Source: Xanthostigma xanthostigma (Eukaryota > Arthropoda > Insecta > Raphidioptera > Raphidiidae). From it: 64,000 nucleotides of DNA. Each line of letters starts with the position of its first letter. Positions within the stretch are counted from its first letter, which is position 1. Positions 23,145 to 34,324 of the stretch are shown one piece after another. The DNA lies in NCBI GenBank assembly GCA_963575645.1, contig OY754466.1, positions 46,222,001-46,286,000 on the forward strand. The letters are read 5' to 3'. Made by a program: the position numbers and the translations under genes. Below the pieces are notes generated by a model, which was not told where the DNA came from, did not search any database, and saw only the letters and a program-made list of their open reading frames with translations.

Positions 23145-23645
23145 ACTGGATCAGAGTGAGCCTTGAAATCTTGTTTTTCAATTTGACAGATAATATTCTT
23201 TTGCAAAATGAATGTGTATACTACCGAAGAAAATATTCAAATGATTACAACATAATCGGACTTTTTTTATTAATGGGACATTAAATTCCCAAAAATACTT
23301 AAATGTGGTGCGAGATCAAATATCTCTGCCTATTCGTGTTGAACCTAAAGACATTGGGTCACTGATTTACCAACGCGCATACGGCATACCAGTCAGACAA
23401 TTTTTAAATGAAATGTTTCCAAACAGATGGAGTTGTTTTTTTGTTTTATTTTTGTACAAACAAATTTAAAATAATGATTTATAAGACCTTTTTATTATTA
23501 AAAAAGCCAAATAAAATAAAAATAAATCAAAATAAAATAGAAATCCTCAAGATTACCACGATAATTCAATAGAAATAACAATTAATGCAGTCATGGCTAA
23601 CTCTGATCCAAGTATTTTTTCCCAATGTTAATTTCCCTATGTGCA
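23145..23645. mobile_element. Element R3, left-truncated copy
   Basis: About 97% like 18997-19490. It lacks the left terminal repeat and joins the ~185-bp unit directly. Confidence 0.8.
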
Positions 23646-23707
23646 CCTTATTATCCGAGGACGACACGTCGCGACCAAACAAACAAACTCTTCAGACTTA
23701 TAATATA

Positions 23708-24304
23708 CTAGCGGTCCCGCCCGGTTTCACCCGGGTGCAAAAGAATGAATGGGGAAGGAAGGGACATGAGTACACACATTCATCTTAGTTTACCGAGATG
23801 AATGTTGTGTCCAAATTTCATGATGATCGGAGTTACCGTTCAAGATTTTTTGTCGATAAAGAGCAGTATTTAAACTTTTTTTAACTAATATTTTTTTTTA
23901 AATGAACTAAATAAAATTAAAATAAATTTAAATGTAAGCCTTAGAAGAAAGCAATGTAAAAAATAAAAATATATTCACCCAACGTGGGGCTCGAACCCAC
24001 GACCCTGATATTGACAGTCGCATGCGCTACCGATTGATTTACCTGAGGTTGTGTTCTTTCATCACTAATATGAGTATATCTAGTTAGTGCATTTCACACG
24101 AATAGAAGCTTATTTTTGAGATACTTTTTGTAACATTTTTCATTAAAGCTCCGCTCCCAATGGTCGTAGCGTAATATTATATAGCCTATAGCCTTCCTCG
24201 GTAAATGGGCTATCCAACAAAAAAAAATTATTAAATTTGAACCAGTAGCTCCTGAGATTAGCGCGTTCAAACAAACAAACTCTTCAGCTTTATATATTAG
24301 TATA
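23708..24304 (-). mobile_element. SINE-like repeat with internal tRNA domain, copy 3
   Basis: Very similar to 12569-13190. Just left of it, 23672-23706 keeps the AAAC-rich end of another copy, so two copies abut. The tRNA-like domain is at 23976-24046. Confidence 0.82.
23976..24046 (-). pseudogene. tRNA-like domain, anticodon loop CTGTCAA (GTC)
   Basis: The minus-strand A and B boxes match those of 12851-12920. The stems are as imperfect as in that copy. Confidence 0.7.
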
Positions 24305-24749
24305 GTCTTGTATAGATATAGATATAGATTAGTATAGATTTGTACGTGAACAATTAATATTGTAGGGTGGACCAGGCCCATCTGGTCCCCCCTTTTGTTA
24401 CGCCAATGACGCTGTTCAAAATTTTCAAATTTTAATACGTGTGACGACCCTATTAACACAACGAAGAACTGTTGATTGTATTAGCATGATAGTAATTGCG
24501 GAAATTTTAGATGCGTAAGTAAATTAGTGTGTTCATTTTCAGGTGAGTTATTGTTGAGTCATTAGTTGATTTATCCCGTTGTTGATTTATTTATAATGAT
24601 GCAACATTATGCGACAATGACAGTCGACAGATAAAAACAATATGATTTATAAATAATTACTATATTCTAGTGTATAAACGAATATATATCTTTATCTATA
24701 CCTACTAATATTAGCTGTCTGATCTGGCTTCGCTCAGGTAGGGCTAACT

Positions 24750-25193
24750 TAACACACGAGGCTAGAAACACTGCTTGAAACGCTGCTATAGGAGTTCTGC
24801 TAGCCGGTAGGCTGGGTACGAAGCTGGAATAGACGTCACTGTGGGTGACCTGCTAGCTCACAAGATAGGTTTTAAAATTAGAACAGGGGCTATTTTCCCT
24901 GCTAGATTTGCTGCTAGATATGAGCAAGAACTAATCAGGAAGCAGTATCTTGTCACGTGGGCACTTGAACAAACGCCCACAAACCAACATGACTTCATTC
25001 TGCTCAGAGTCAGACAACAGACACGTCGAACTGTCACTGCGCGCGCACCAGATCTATCCACAAAACAAGCTTGAAAAATAGTCTCGTGTGAAGCGAGCAC
25101 TTAACAGCAATCAAGAAAACCAGCGCTAGAAAACTGGTAGGCAAATTTAGCAAGGAATCTAGCAGCGTTTCTAGCCTCGTGTACAGCGGCCTT
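24750..25193. mobile_element. Terminal-repeat element R4, copy 2
   Basis: Shares GATAGGTTTTAAAATTAGAA, CACGTGGGCACTTGAACAAA and the terminal CACACGAGGCTAG / CTAGCCTCGTGTACAGCGG with copy 1. Confidence 0.75.
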
Positions 25194-25683
25194 TATTCTA
25201 ACATAAATTGGAAAGGGTAAGGAATAATGAACTGAATATAGTCATTCATTCGAAATTATCATAAAATCATTTCCAAATTTTATACCTACGGATACTACAA
25301 AAAGTAGTACATTAAATACACAGGTTACGTCGATCCATGAATGACGTCCGCTGGCAGACCGTCCATATTTTTGTCAACCAAGCAATATCAATCGACATGT
25401 CCACTGGATGACGTTATCCCTATATCACTTTTTCTGTTTTTAATAAAACCGAAAAATCAGTGAGATATTGTTTACATACGACTTATAACACTGAGGTTAT
25501 TCTTATAGAAAAAATCGCGGTGAATCGGGTTCCGACCCCTCCCACCTCCGTATCATTAATCGTTTAGAACTTACGGCGTTTTTAATTTTTTTTTCAAATA
25601 GTATAAAATTACACTCGTATCTAAAGGTGATTGCGACAAGAGCGTAATTTTTTTTTTTTGGTGGTTGTAAAGCAAAAAAAAAA

Positions 25684-27112
25684 TGGTTGTCTGTAAAGTC
25701 GGTTTACGGACGATAGTTTTACGTGATAACGTATTCTGTAATACATAACCTAAACCTCCCAAAATTTGGTTTCAATCCGCTTATCCTTGGTGTCGGAATG
25801 ATAAGAAATGTCAAAAGTGACGTTTGCAACTTACAAAGTATTATGTTCTAATAATAATTAGTTATTCCAATACTTAACTTAGAAGGCTTTGCATTTCACA
25901 ATATACTAATGTCAAAAAATTGAATTAAACATTAGAAATGCAGCTGTTTTCATGTTAAGACAAGACATACGTTTGCTTCTAATTTCCATGTACGGCAAAC
26001 AAAGACAACCGACCGCGTCGCGCCATGCATTACACAACATTGCATTTATACAGCTATTTTTCTATATAAATTTGTATAAAATATTTTTCTATATAAATTT
26101 GTATAAAAAAACTGTTTAGGCAAATTCTGTTATACGAAATCTATGTAAAATGTTCTCCTCTTTCGTTTAAGACTGGTTTCAAACCGATCTGATTTAAATT
26201 GAGCGAGAAATTAGCAAAAAGCACGCACAGGGTCAGGCGGAACGTTTGGAACGTTACGTTACACTTTTTCGAACATGCAGCCGGTGTTTTATCAATTTAT
26301 AATATTGGTGATTCATCAATTTATAAGACGTTATCACGTCAAAAAATCAATTTTTTTAAGTTTTATTAAATCACTTAAGAATAGTTACGGAGGAATAGCA
26401 TATATTATAAGCATATATTTAATAATTTACTATATGAATCGTTGTCTATCTATTCAATTTCTAAATTTATTTCTAAATTTTATTTTGACGTGATAACGTC
26501 TTATAAATTGATGAATCACCAATATTATAAATTGATAAAACACCGGCTGCATGTACGAAAAAGTGTAACGTAACGTTCCTAACGCGTAACGTTCCGCCTG
26601 ACCCTGTGCGTGCTTTTTGCTAATTTCTCGCTCAATTTAAATCAGATCGGTTTGAAACGAAAGAGGAGAACATTTTACATAGATTTCGTATAACAGAATT
26701 TACCGAAACAGTTTTTTTATACAAATTTATATAGAAAAATAGCTGTATAAATGCAATTTTGTCTAAAGCATGGCGCGACGCGGTCGGTTGTCTTTGTTTG
26801 CCGTACATGGAAATTAGAAAATAACGTATGTCTTGTCTTAACATGAAAACGGCTGCATTTCTAATGTTTAATTCAATTTTTTGACATTAGTATTTTGTCA
26901 AATGCAACGCCTTCTAAGTTAACTATTGGAATAACTAATTATTATTAGAACATAATACTTTGACAGTTGCAAACGTCACTTTTGACATTTCTTATCATTC
27001 CGACACCAAGGATAAGCGGATTGAAATCAAATTTTGGGAGGTTTAGGTTCTGTATTACGGAATACGTTATCACGTAAAACTATCGTCCGTAAACCGACTT
27101 TACAGACAACCA
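25684..27112. mobile_element. Large foldback element FB1, 1.43 kb, arms ~640 bp
   Basis: Left arm 25684-26345 and right arm 26483-27112 are inverse copies around a 137-base loop. The termini are TGGTTGTCTGTAAAGTCGG and its inverse. The right arm lacks one of two tandem TTTCTATATAAATTTGTAT units present at left. A-rich and T-rich tracts flank the ends. Other copies are a single arm at 31325-31996 and a deleted version at 53668-53895. No intact coding. Confidence 0.85.
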
Positions 27113-27119
27113 ATTTTTT

Positions 27120-27222
27120 TAGGCAGGTATTTGTATTATTTTCAATTTTATTTTTTTATTATTCATATCCTGGGGGGGGCGTAATTTCCCCCTTTAGCCC
27201 CCACCCACATCTACGCCCTTGG
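27120..27222 (+). mobile_element. Right-end fragment of the CAAGGGCGTAG hAT-like MITE
   Basis: Matches the right part of 45192-45443: a TCCTGGGGGGGG tract followed by CATCTACGCCCTTGG. The left end is missing, apparently lost next to FB1. Confidence 0.65.
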
Positions 27223-28164
27223 TTACACATGTCATGGAAAATAAAAATATTTTGATTTTGCAACACAGAAGTCGACATGACTTCCATTGATAACGCGACA
27301 TTTAGTTTTAATGACTAATCATGAAAACGAATTTGACAATGTTAGTTGGGTGGTATCTATTTCTTTCGCAGGGTACAGAACCATAATATTGATTCACATA
27401 TAATATTATATTTTCATTTTTTTTTTGTTGTTGACTTACACATAAAAATAATAATATTAACCATTGTGCCTTATTATTCAAATAGAGAACAATTGACGTC
27501 TTTGTTTATAAGTGTTTTAATAATGTTTACTTTTATACTAATTTATATTATTTACAAATGCGGTTTGTCATTGCCTAAAGACTAATTGCGGAGTATTTGC
27601 TAAATATTTACCTATCACCAAACAGTTAAATAAATTATGTACAAAACTTTAACGATATCGCCTTATCAATTAGACACGGTGCTAAGAAGGACCCACAAGG
27701 CTGCCGAGGCTCTAAAACTTTTCTTATTCAATAAATATTCAAAATCTAAATTGTCTTGACAATACGACCATTGGTTGGGGTGGGCTAAGCCAATTTCAAA
27801 CATGCCTAATTAAATTCTCATGTATTTGCCCCCCTCGCCTAAAAAAGGTTCCGTCGTCAATTAACATAATACATATGTCTGGAATTTTCCAAACACAAAG
27901 AAAAAAAAACTTGTATAGGCCAGTAAAATGAAGATGATTTGACCCTAAACATTTCCACAAAATTGCAGAAGGGTGCAAATTTGAGGGAACATTTGATACA
28001 CAATCTTTCAAAATTGGACCTTCGTGAACTTGTTAAAAAAGTGTTAAAAACCGCGATAAATTTCATATAGTAATAGACGTCATCAAATCAGAACCACAAA
28101 AAAATCTTAATATAATTATGGATGATTTAGATAATAATAAATTTTAAATAGCATTATTCATTAA
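27223..28164. other. Intergenic, no feature seen
   Basis: AT-rich with several short frames, none recognisable. Confidence 0.4.
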
Positions 28165-28410
28165 GGTGGCTTCTCACGGCGCGTTTTATCGCAGGCCGCG
28201 CCACGCCGTGCCGATTTGTACGCGCGAGCATTCGCCACAGACGAGCCCGCGCCCGCCCGTTCTCACGGCGTGCGTTGCGCCGCGCCGCATCCAGACCGAA
28301 GCACGCATAGATGCAGCGTACTTTTTAACCGACGAAAAACAAAAACGGAGGAGGTTCTCAATTCGACGCATATATTTTTTTTTTGTTTTTTTTTTTTTTT
28401 TTATTTATGA

Positions 28411-28738
28411 ATGACCACGCATAACTTTTTACAGAGTAGTCCGATTTTGATAATTATTTTTTTGTTTGAAAGGGTATACCCCGAAGTTGGTCCCATATAA
28501 ATTTGGTAAAAAAATTCCAACCCTAAGAGTAGGAAAACAGGGGATGATTGATTGTTCACTCACTGATTGTAATGTATGACCACACATAACTTTTTACAGA
28601 GTGGTCCAATTTTGAAAATTATTTTTTTATTGGATAGGGTATACCTCGAGGTTCGTCTCATATAAATTTGGAAAAAAAACTCCTACCCTAAGGGTGGGAA
28701 AATAGGGGTGATTTATAGTTCACTCACAGATTTTCATG
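28411..28738 (+). repeat. Two tandem units of 165 bp
   Basis: Both units open ATGACCACxCATAACTTTTT and carry GGGTATACC followed by CATATAAATTTGG. They are about 85% alike. Confidence 0.85.
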
Positions 28739-28788
28739 CTGAGTTGTGTATTACAATTATAAATTATATAGCCACAAAAAATTATAAA

Positions 28789-29285
28789 ATAAAAACTTTT
28801 TAACAAAAAATTAAACCGCCGAAAAACTGAAAAGCAAAAAATAATAAATCTTTTTATTTAACTAAGTTCTATCTAAGTAGTTGAACGTATGTGACAGTCT
28901 AGTATATCTAAGTAATTTTGAGTCGGCGTCAAACCATCAATGAACAAAGATCACTAAAAGAAATAACCAAATCAAATTAACAATGATACGTGAAATCTCC
29001 AGCGATAAACATTAACATTTCAAACATGCGCTCTCCACACGACCACTCGCAAAGACGTGTGCCCTCAGTGTGCCCGTTCGGGTTGCTCTATCGCTGACAT
29101 TAACTTCGTGAACGCTCAGAGATTTCCGGCGAAGGATTGTTGACGCCGACTCAAAATTACTTAGATATACTAGACTGTCACATACGTTCAACTACTTAGA
29201 TAGAACTTAGTTAAATAAAAAGATTTATTATTTTTTGCTTTTCAGTTTTTCGGCGGTTTAATTTTTTGTTAAAAAGTTTTTATTA
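28789..29285. mobile_element. Hairpin element with ~145-bp arms and 200-bp loop
   Basis: Left arm 28789-28934 and right arm 29141-29285 are near-perfect inverses. The arm sequence passes through CAAAAAATTAAACCGCCGAA and ACGTATGTGACAGTCTAG. The loop is of ordinary composition with no terminal motifs of its own. Confidence 0.85.
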
Positions 29286-29534
29286 TAATATTGTAGTTAC
29301 TGATCTAGCATTGTACTAACTACACTAACAGGGTTGCCAGGCAACCAGACGTACGCGAAATCTCGTACCATTACGAGATTTACAGTTTTTGTACGAGATA
29401 CAAGAATAACAAAATTCTCGTACAATTTTGTACGAGATTTCGCTAGGTATAGCCAAAAAGTAAGAATTTGCATATTTACCTACTTCACACACCACAAAAC
29501 GATCGACTGGGCGCATCAATATATAATACAATAA

Positions 29535-29669
29535 GGCCTAGTTTATATGAGAGGCGTTCAACGCGCGTTGGCCCAATGCGCGTTTACAGTTTCTATACAA
29601 TTGTATAGAACTGTTTATATGATAACGCGCGTTGGTGGCGCGTTGAACGCCTCTCATATAAACTAGGCC
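29535..29669. mobile_element. Hairpin micro-MITE (135 bp), TAA duplication
   Basis: Termini GGCCTAGTTTATATGAGAGG and its inverse, flanked by TAA on both sides, as in PIF/Harbinger insertions. It is the longest of four related copies; its middle holds an extra palindromic segment. Confidence 0.88.
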
Positions 29670-30818
29670 TAATACACCGAACATAGTTTAATGCGACGTG
29701 TTCATCCGTACTACCACGCGCGCGCTCGAGTCTGCACGGATGCACACGCGCCGCACCGCGCCGCGCCTTTGACGGGACCGACTTTGTTCGGTAAGGACGC
29801 GCCAACCCGCGCCAGCTCGCGCCGCTCCGCGCCACTGCCTTCACACTGCGCGAGCTGGCGCAGCGCGATCTGTAATAAAACGCGCCGTGAGAAGCCGCCT
29901 TTACAAATTTTAAAAATTCAATTCTTCAAGGACACACAGAGGTTATATTTAAATCTATTTTTATCAATCAGTTTGTTATAGGCAGCCAGTCTTGGATTTG
30001 CTTTTTAGTGATCGATTTTTACTTTTAATTTATTGTGATAATTTTAATGATTTTTATAAAAAAAAACTATTCTGAAGATGGACTTATATGTCCGAAAGCG
30101 CTTGACAATTAAATAATAAAAAACAAAAAAAAAAATTGGAAAGGATTTCTTCTCATTTTCATCTGAAATCTAAATTTATGGCGTATTTGAAAAATTAAAA
30201 ACAGCGTTTAATCAGTCTTTTGCTTGTATCTCCAGAACAGTTAGAATTAGCCATATTTTTTATTGATAATATTGTAAAAGAGATAATGATTCACGTAAAA
30301 GTCTTTAAGAATAATTCTCCAACTATTTTAGAAAATAATAAAACATTATTAAAGTAATGTATCCAACATTTAAAAATACGAAAAATTATCAATTAATTGA
30401 ATATTTCTATTTTTTGATTTTTAAAAAATCGGTCTAAAACTGTCTCCTAATCCGCTCCGAGTTCTTCTAACTTTCGAATTAGTGGAAACTGAGTTCGCCA
30501 TTTTACTGACCTATGTAGCCGGTATAAGGTTTCAAATATATTAATTAGTTTACTATACAACTAACTAATTAGCTAAGAACTCTCGCCTGGGTTTGTTAGA
30601 ATTTCAATAATTTAATCAAAAAAAGTCTTACCTGCAAAATTCGATGCATCACGGAAGGTAGTAATAATGATGTCCGTGCAAACCATATTTTTGTAGACTG
30701 GCAAATTATTAAACATATCTGCAAAACACATCACAATGCACGCACTTTTAAGTGTCAAAAACTGAAATCTTTCAAAAAATATTTATTATATTGAAACTTT
30801 GCACACTGAACGCTGTTA

Positions 30819-30894
30819 AGGCCTAGCACACATGAAGAGCGTTCAACGCGCGTTGGGCTAACGCGCGTTGAACGCCTCTCATATAAACTAGGCC
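30819..30894. mobile_element. Hairpin micro-MITE (76 bp), TTA duplication
   Basis: Near-complete palindrome: GGCCTAGCACACATGAAGAG at left and CTCTCATATAAACTAGGCC at right, with ACGCGCGTTG cores. Flanked by TTA on each side. The asymmetric arms show it sits in the opposite orientation to 32887-32961. Confidence 0.87.
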
Positions 30895-31082
30895 TTAGTG
30901 TCTATAATACACAACTTATTTGAACGTTGCAAACGCACTACTGAACAAGAAACGACTGGTTAGATAATTTTTATTTTTCAATAAAAATTTAGCTAGTTAC
31001 GTAATTTGATGTTATAAAGTTCGATTCACAGTAAAATTAATTGTAGGTTTGCAACGTTTGTATTCTTGCGCTTTTTTTTGGG

Positions 31083-31157
31083 GACAGTGTGGTGTAATGG
31101 TCAGCGTGGTGGCCTTTGGATCGCACTGTCGTGGGTTCGAATCCCACCTCCGCTCAT
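31083..31157 (+). pseudogene. tRNA-like sequence with intact A and B boxes
   Basis: The A box (TGGTGTAATGGTCAGC) and B box (GTGGGTTCGAATCCCAC) are perfect pol III promoter elements. The 5' acceptor half does not pair with the 3' CTCCGCTC, and the anticodon stem is poor. It resembles a Gln/Glu-type tRNA D arm. Most likely a SINE head or tRNA pseudogene. Confidence 0.6.
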
Positions 31158-31324
31158 GGATATTTTGTGATTGTCGTTTAGACTCAGCTTTTCATACTCA
31201 AACATACTGGCCAGATACTAAGAGGTAGTGCCATCCCCCCAAGTGATATTCTGTTGTATATGTGCATATGCTCTATATATGTGGATATATACAATTGGAT
31301 ATATCTTTAAAAAAAAAAAAAAAT

Positions 31325-31996
31325 TGGTTGTCTGTAAAGTCGGTTTACGGACGATAGTTTTACGTGATAACGTATTCCGTAATACATAACCTAAACCTCC
31401 CAAAATTTGGTTTCAATCCGCTTATCCTTGGTGTCGGAATGATAAGAAATGTGAAAAGTGACGTTTGCAACTTACAAAGTATTATGTTCTAATAATAATT
31501 AGTTATTCCAATACTTAACTTAGAAGGCTTTGCATTTCACAATATACTAATGTCAAAAAATTGAATTAAACATTAGAAATGCAGCCGTTTTCATGTTAAG
31601 ACAAGACATACGTTTGCTTCTAATTTCCATGTACGGCAAACAAAGACAACCGACCGCGTCGCGCCATGCATTACACAACATTGCATTTATACAGCTATTT
31701 TTCTATATAAATTTGTATAAAATATTTTTCTATATAAATTTGTATAAAAAAACTGTTTAGGCAAATTCTGTTATACGAAATCTATGTAAAATGTTCTCCT
31801 CTTTCGTTTAAGACTGGTTTCAAACCGATCTGATTTAAATTGAGCGAGAAATTAGCAAAAAGCACGCACAGGGTCAGGCGGAACGTTACGCGTTATGCGT
31901 TACGCGTTACACTTTTTCGTACATGCAGCCGGTGTTTTATCAATTTATAATATTGGTGATTCATCAATTTATAAGACGTTATCACGTCAAAAAAAA
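31325..31996. mobile_element. Foldback element FB1, single-arm copy
   Basis: Nearly identical to the left arm 25684-26345, including the doubled TTTCTATATAAATTTGTAT, but the loop and right arm are missing. A run of 14 A precedes it. It stops at the arm's inner end (TTATCACGTCAAAAAA), consistent with loss of one arm. Confidence 0.85.
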
Positions 31997-32886
31997 TTTC
32001 TTGCACTTTCAGATGAATATAATAAAGATGGTGTAGTCGTGTCCCGGGAGTCGCCCTGGAATATAAGTGGAAGAGCTCAACTCTGCCACAATACTTCAGT
32101 GTTTAATTGTGGATCACGAAATACAAATAATATTTTCTGAGAATATAAATTGAAATATACAGAATGTTTCAAAACATGTGTCTGAAATCAATCGACACAA
32201 AAATGAAATATTTCTAATTTCATTTTTTTTCAATTTTATTAATGTGTGTTAAAAAAATATTTCCGTTTTTTCCGCGACCATGCATCATATTTTGCCACGT
32301 TTTTATTAACCCACTGTCTTGTATGTTTTGTCCGGGTGGAATTTTGTAATTGATTTTATCCTGATGAGATAGAGACTTGAAATTTTTAACTTAACTCAGA
32401 ACTAGATGACAAGACAAGAAAATGTAGATATAATAAAAGAAATATATTTTTTTAATATACCGCGTTTTTAAGAAGTATAAAAATAATAAAAGAAATAAAC
32501 AAAATTTATGTTGGTTGCATGCGACAGTTATAAGATAAGATAAGATATATATTTTGTCAGTCGAGATATACATCTGTTTGACACGTCAACAAAATATTAA
32601 CATAAATTACAACGTATAAATTACACGATATAAAATATTACTGAATAAAATTATTGGCAACATAAAAATTCATCTACGCTGTAAAAGACCCATATATGAA
32701 AAGTATAGAAAATAGCTATCAATGAATGAGATAAAACGAATAATTCGCCCCACGTTTTTCGTTCCAAATCTTATTCATAAGGCTTAAAGAAATTATTTTA
32801 TACTTTCTAGTTCGTCTTAAAAACGTGGAATATTAAAAAAAAATTATTTCATTTATTTTAGGTCTACATCCTTATATTAATAGTAA
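31997..32886. other. Intergenic, no feature seen
   Basis: AT-rich. A short open frame (31895-32140) begins inside the FB1 arm and has no domain. Confidence 0.4.
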
Positions 32887-32961
32887 GGCCTAGTTTATAT
32901 GAGAGGCGTTCAACGCGCGTTGACCCAACGCGCGTTGAACGCTCTTCATGTGTGCTAGGCC
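32887..32961. mobile_element. Hairpin micro-MITE (75 bp), TAA duplication
   Basis: GGCCTAGTTTATATGAGAGG at left, CTTCATGTGTGCTAGGCC at right, with central CAACGCGCGTTG palindromes. Flanked by TAA at both ends. Confidence 0.87.
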
Positions 32962-33449
32962 TAAAGGTAGCTACACATTATATAACGTCTATATGATAGT
33001 GTTCAAAAATATATTAACAATATTATTTATCTAACATTATATTCACTAGAAACTAGTGTATGAACAATTTGTATAAATAAATATTACAACCTATTCTAAT
33101 AAATTATGATTTAACTAGACATAAATGGAAGCACTGGATATTAGTAAACAGTTTTTGTGTCATAAAGCAGTGTCTGATTTTAGATCTCTGCCTTTGACGT
33201 TTTTCATTACAAAAATCGTTTAGAAAATACAGCCGCAGATATTTTTGCAGGATTTTTCTTAATAAATTACAACAAAGTATAGATGAAGATATATAAAAAT
33301 ATTAAATATTCTTCTACAGATCGATGGCTTTACACTACACACCAGCTAACTCCAGTTTTGGTCTAATTTTGGATTTTAATCTCGTCTGTTAGCAAATAAT
33401 CTTATAATTTAGTTAACCTACTCGTATGTATTTATATCATATATATAAT

Positions 33450-33745
33450 AATTACTATATGAAGCATTGGCTATTTACTCAATGTGCGGTGAGCGAAGGC
33501 AACAAAGCGTATCGAAAATATATCTGCGTCTTTTTTTTGAAGTAATTCCTTAGTTATTCCGATAATATATATTAGCATTGAGTATATCTTTCTTTATCAA
33601 AAGTCGAATGTCTTTATCTATGGCGTTAGCCAATCAGAACCAACGAGCTCTTTCGACTTAAAAAAAAAACAGAAGTATATGTCTGCACCCTAATGGTTCG
33701 ATTGCGATTTTATTCCTATGCTCGGTATATAGTAAAAGTATAGGA
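33450..33745 (+). repeat. Dispersed repeat R2, partial copy
   Basis: Shares CAATGTGCGGTGAGCGAAGG, the TATATCTGCGTC motif and the TTCGATTGCGATTTTA end with 14841-15370. Its middle ~190 bp are replaced. Confidence 0.7.
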
Positions 33746-34044
33746 TTTATATACAAAATATTCCGTTTTTGCTGTCCCTTGTAAAATTGGTAGCTCTGGA
33801 GTTATCAGGTTTGTATTCTAAACCAACGATAAGTCTTTCTGATATTTATTTTGTCTCAAATGATTCTTTGAGCAAATATTACAATTTAATTAGACGTGGT
33901 TTTAGAAATTTAGTTTTCAGTAGGCTTCCAGTTGCCACTAAAAACTAGTTTATATCTGTTTTATTCTTTGGTTGTCTAAGCTGCAGGGATTCTACGTTAT
34001 TTATTTACTAACAGTGATTATGGTACTCTATGCTCTTAGGTTAA

Positions 34045-34119
34045 GGCCTAGTTTATATGAGAGGCGTTCAACGCGCGTTGGGCTAACGCGCGTTAAACGC
34101 CTCTCATATAAACTAGGTC
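34045..34119. mobile_element. Hairpin micro-MITE (75 bp), TAA duplication
   Basis: Both arms carry the TTTATATGAGAGGCG version, so this copy is nearly a perfect palindrome (one end has GGTC in place of GGCC). Flanked by TAA on both sides. Confidence 0.87.
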
Positions 34120-34324
34120 TAAAACTTAACCCATATATGCGCAGAACTATTTTCATCACCGATGGAGCAAAAACTTAGAATAGTACAAGTTCTTACGAGC
34201 TAGGATTGTTAAAAGTAAGTTGGTACCAGGGGCACGAAAACGACCCAATGCGCATATATGGGTTAATTTCGGTTGAATTTTTTGGGTTGCCTGTCAAAAC
34301 CACGCCTAAAGATATTGGTCTAAG

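Larger units (their letters stand above)
28165..29908. mobile_element. Composite terminal-repeat element with GC-rich ends
   Basis: Left end AAGGTGGCTTCTCACGGCGC and right end GCGCCGTGAGAAGCCGCCTT are inverse apart from one base. Both subterminal regions are strongly GC-rich (CGCGCC and GCGCGC motifs) against an AT-rich background. Inside are a 165-bp tandem pair (28411-28738), a hairpin element (28789-29285) and a micro-MITE (29535-29669), so it is a nested composite. The superfamily is unclear. Confidence 0.7.

Noticed and set aside
28166-28414. Overlapping frames on both strands in GC-rich DNA
   Set aside because: GC-rich transposon terminus lowers stop-codon frequency; no domain.
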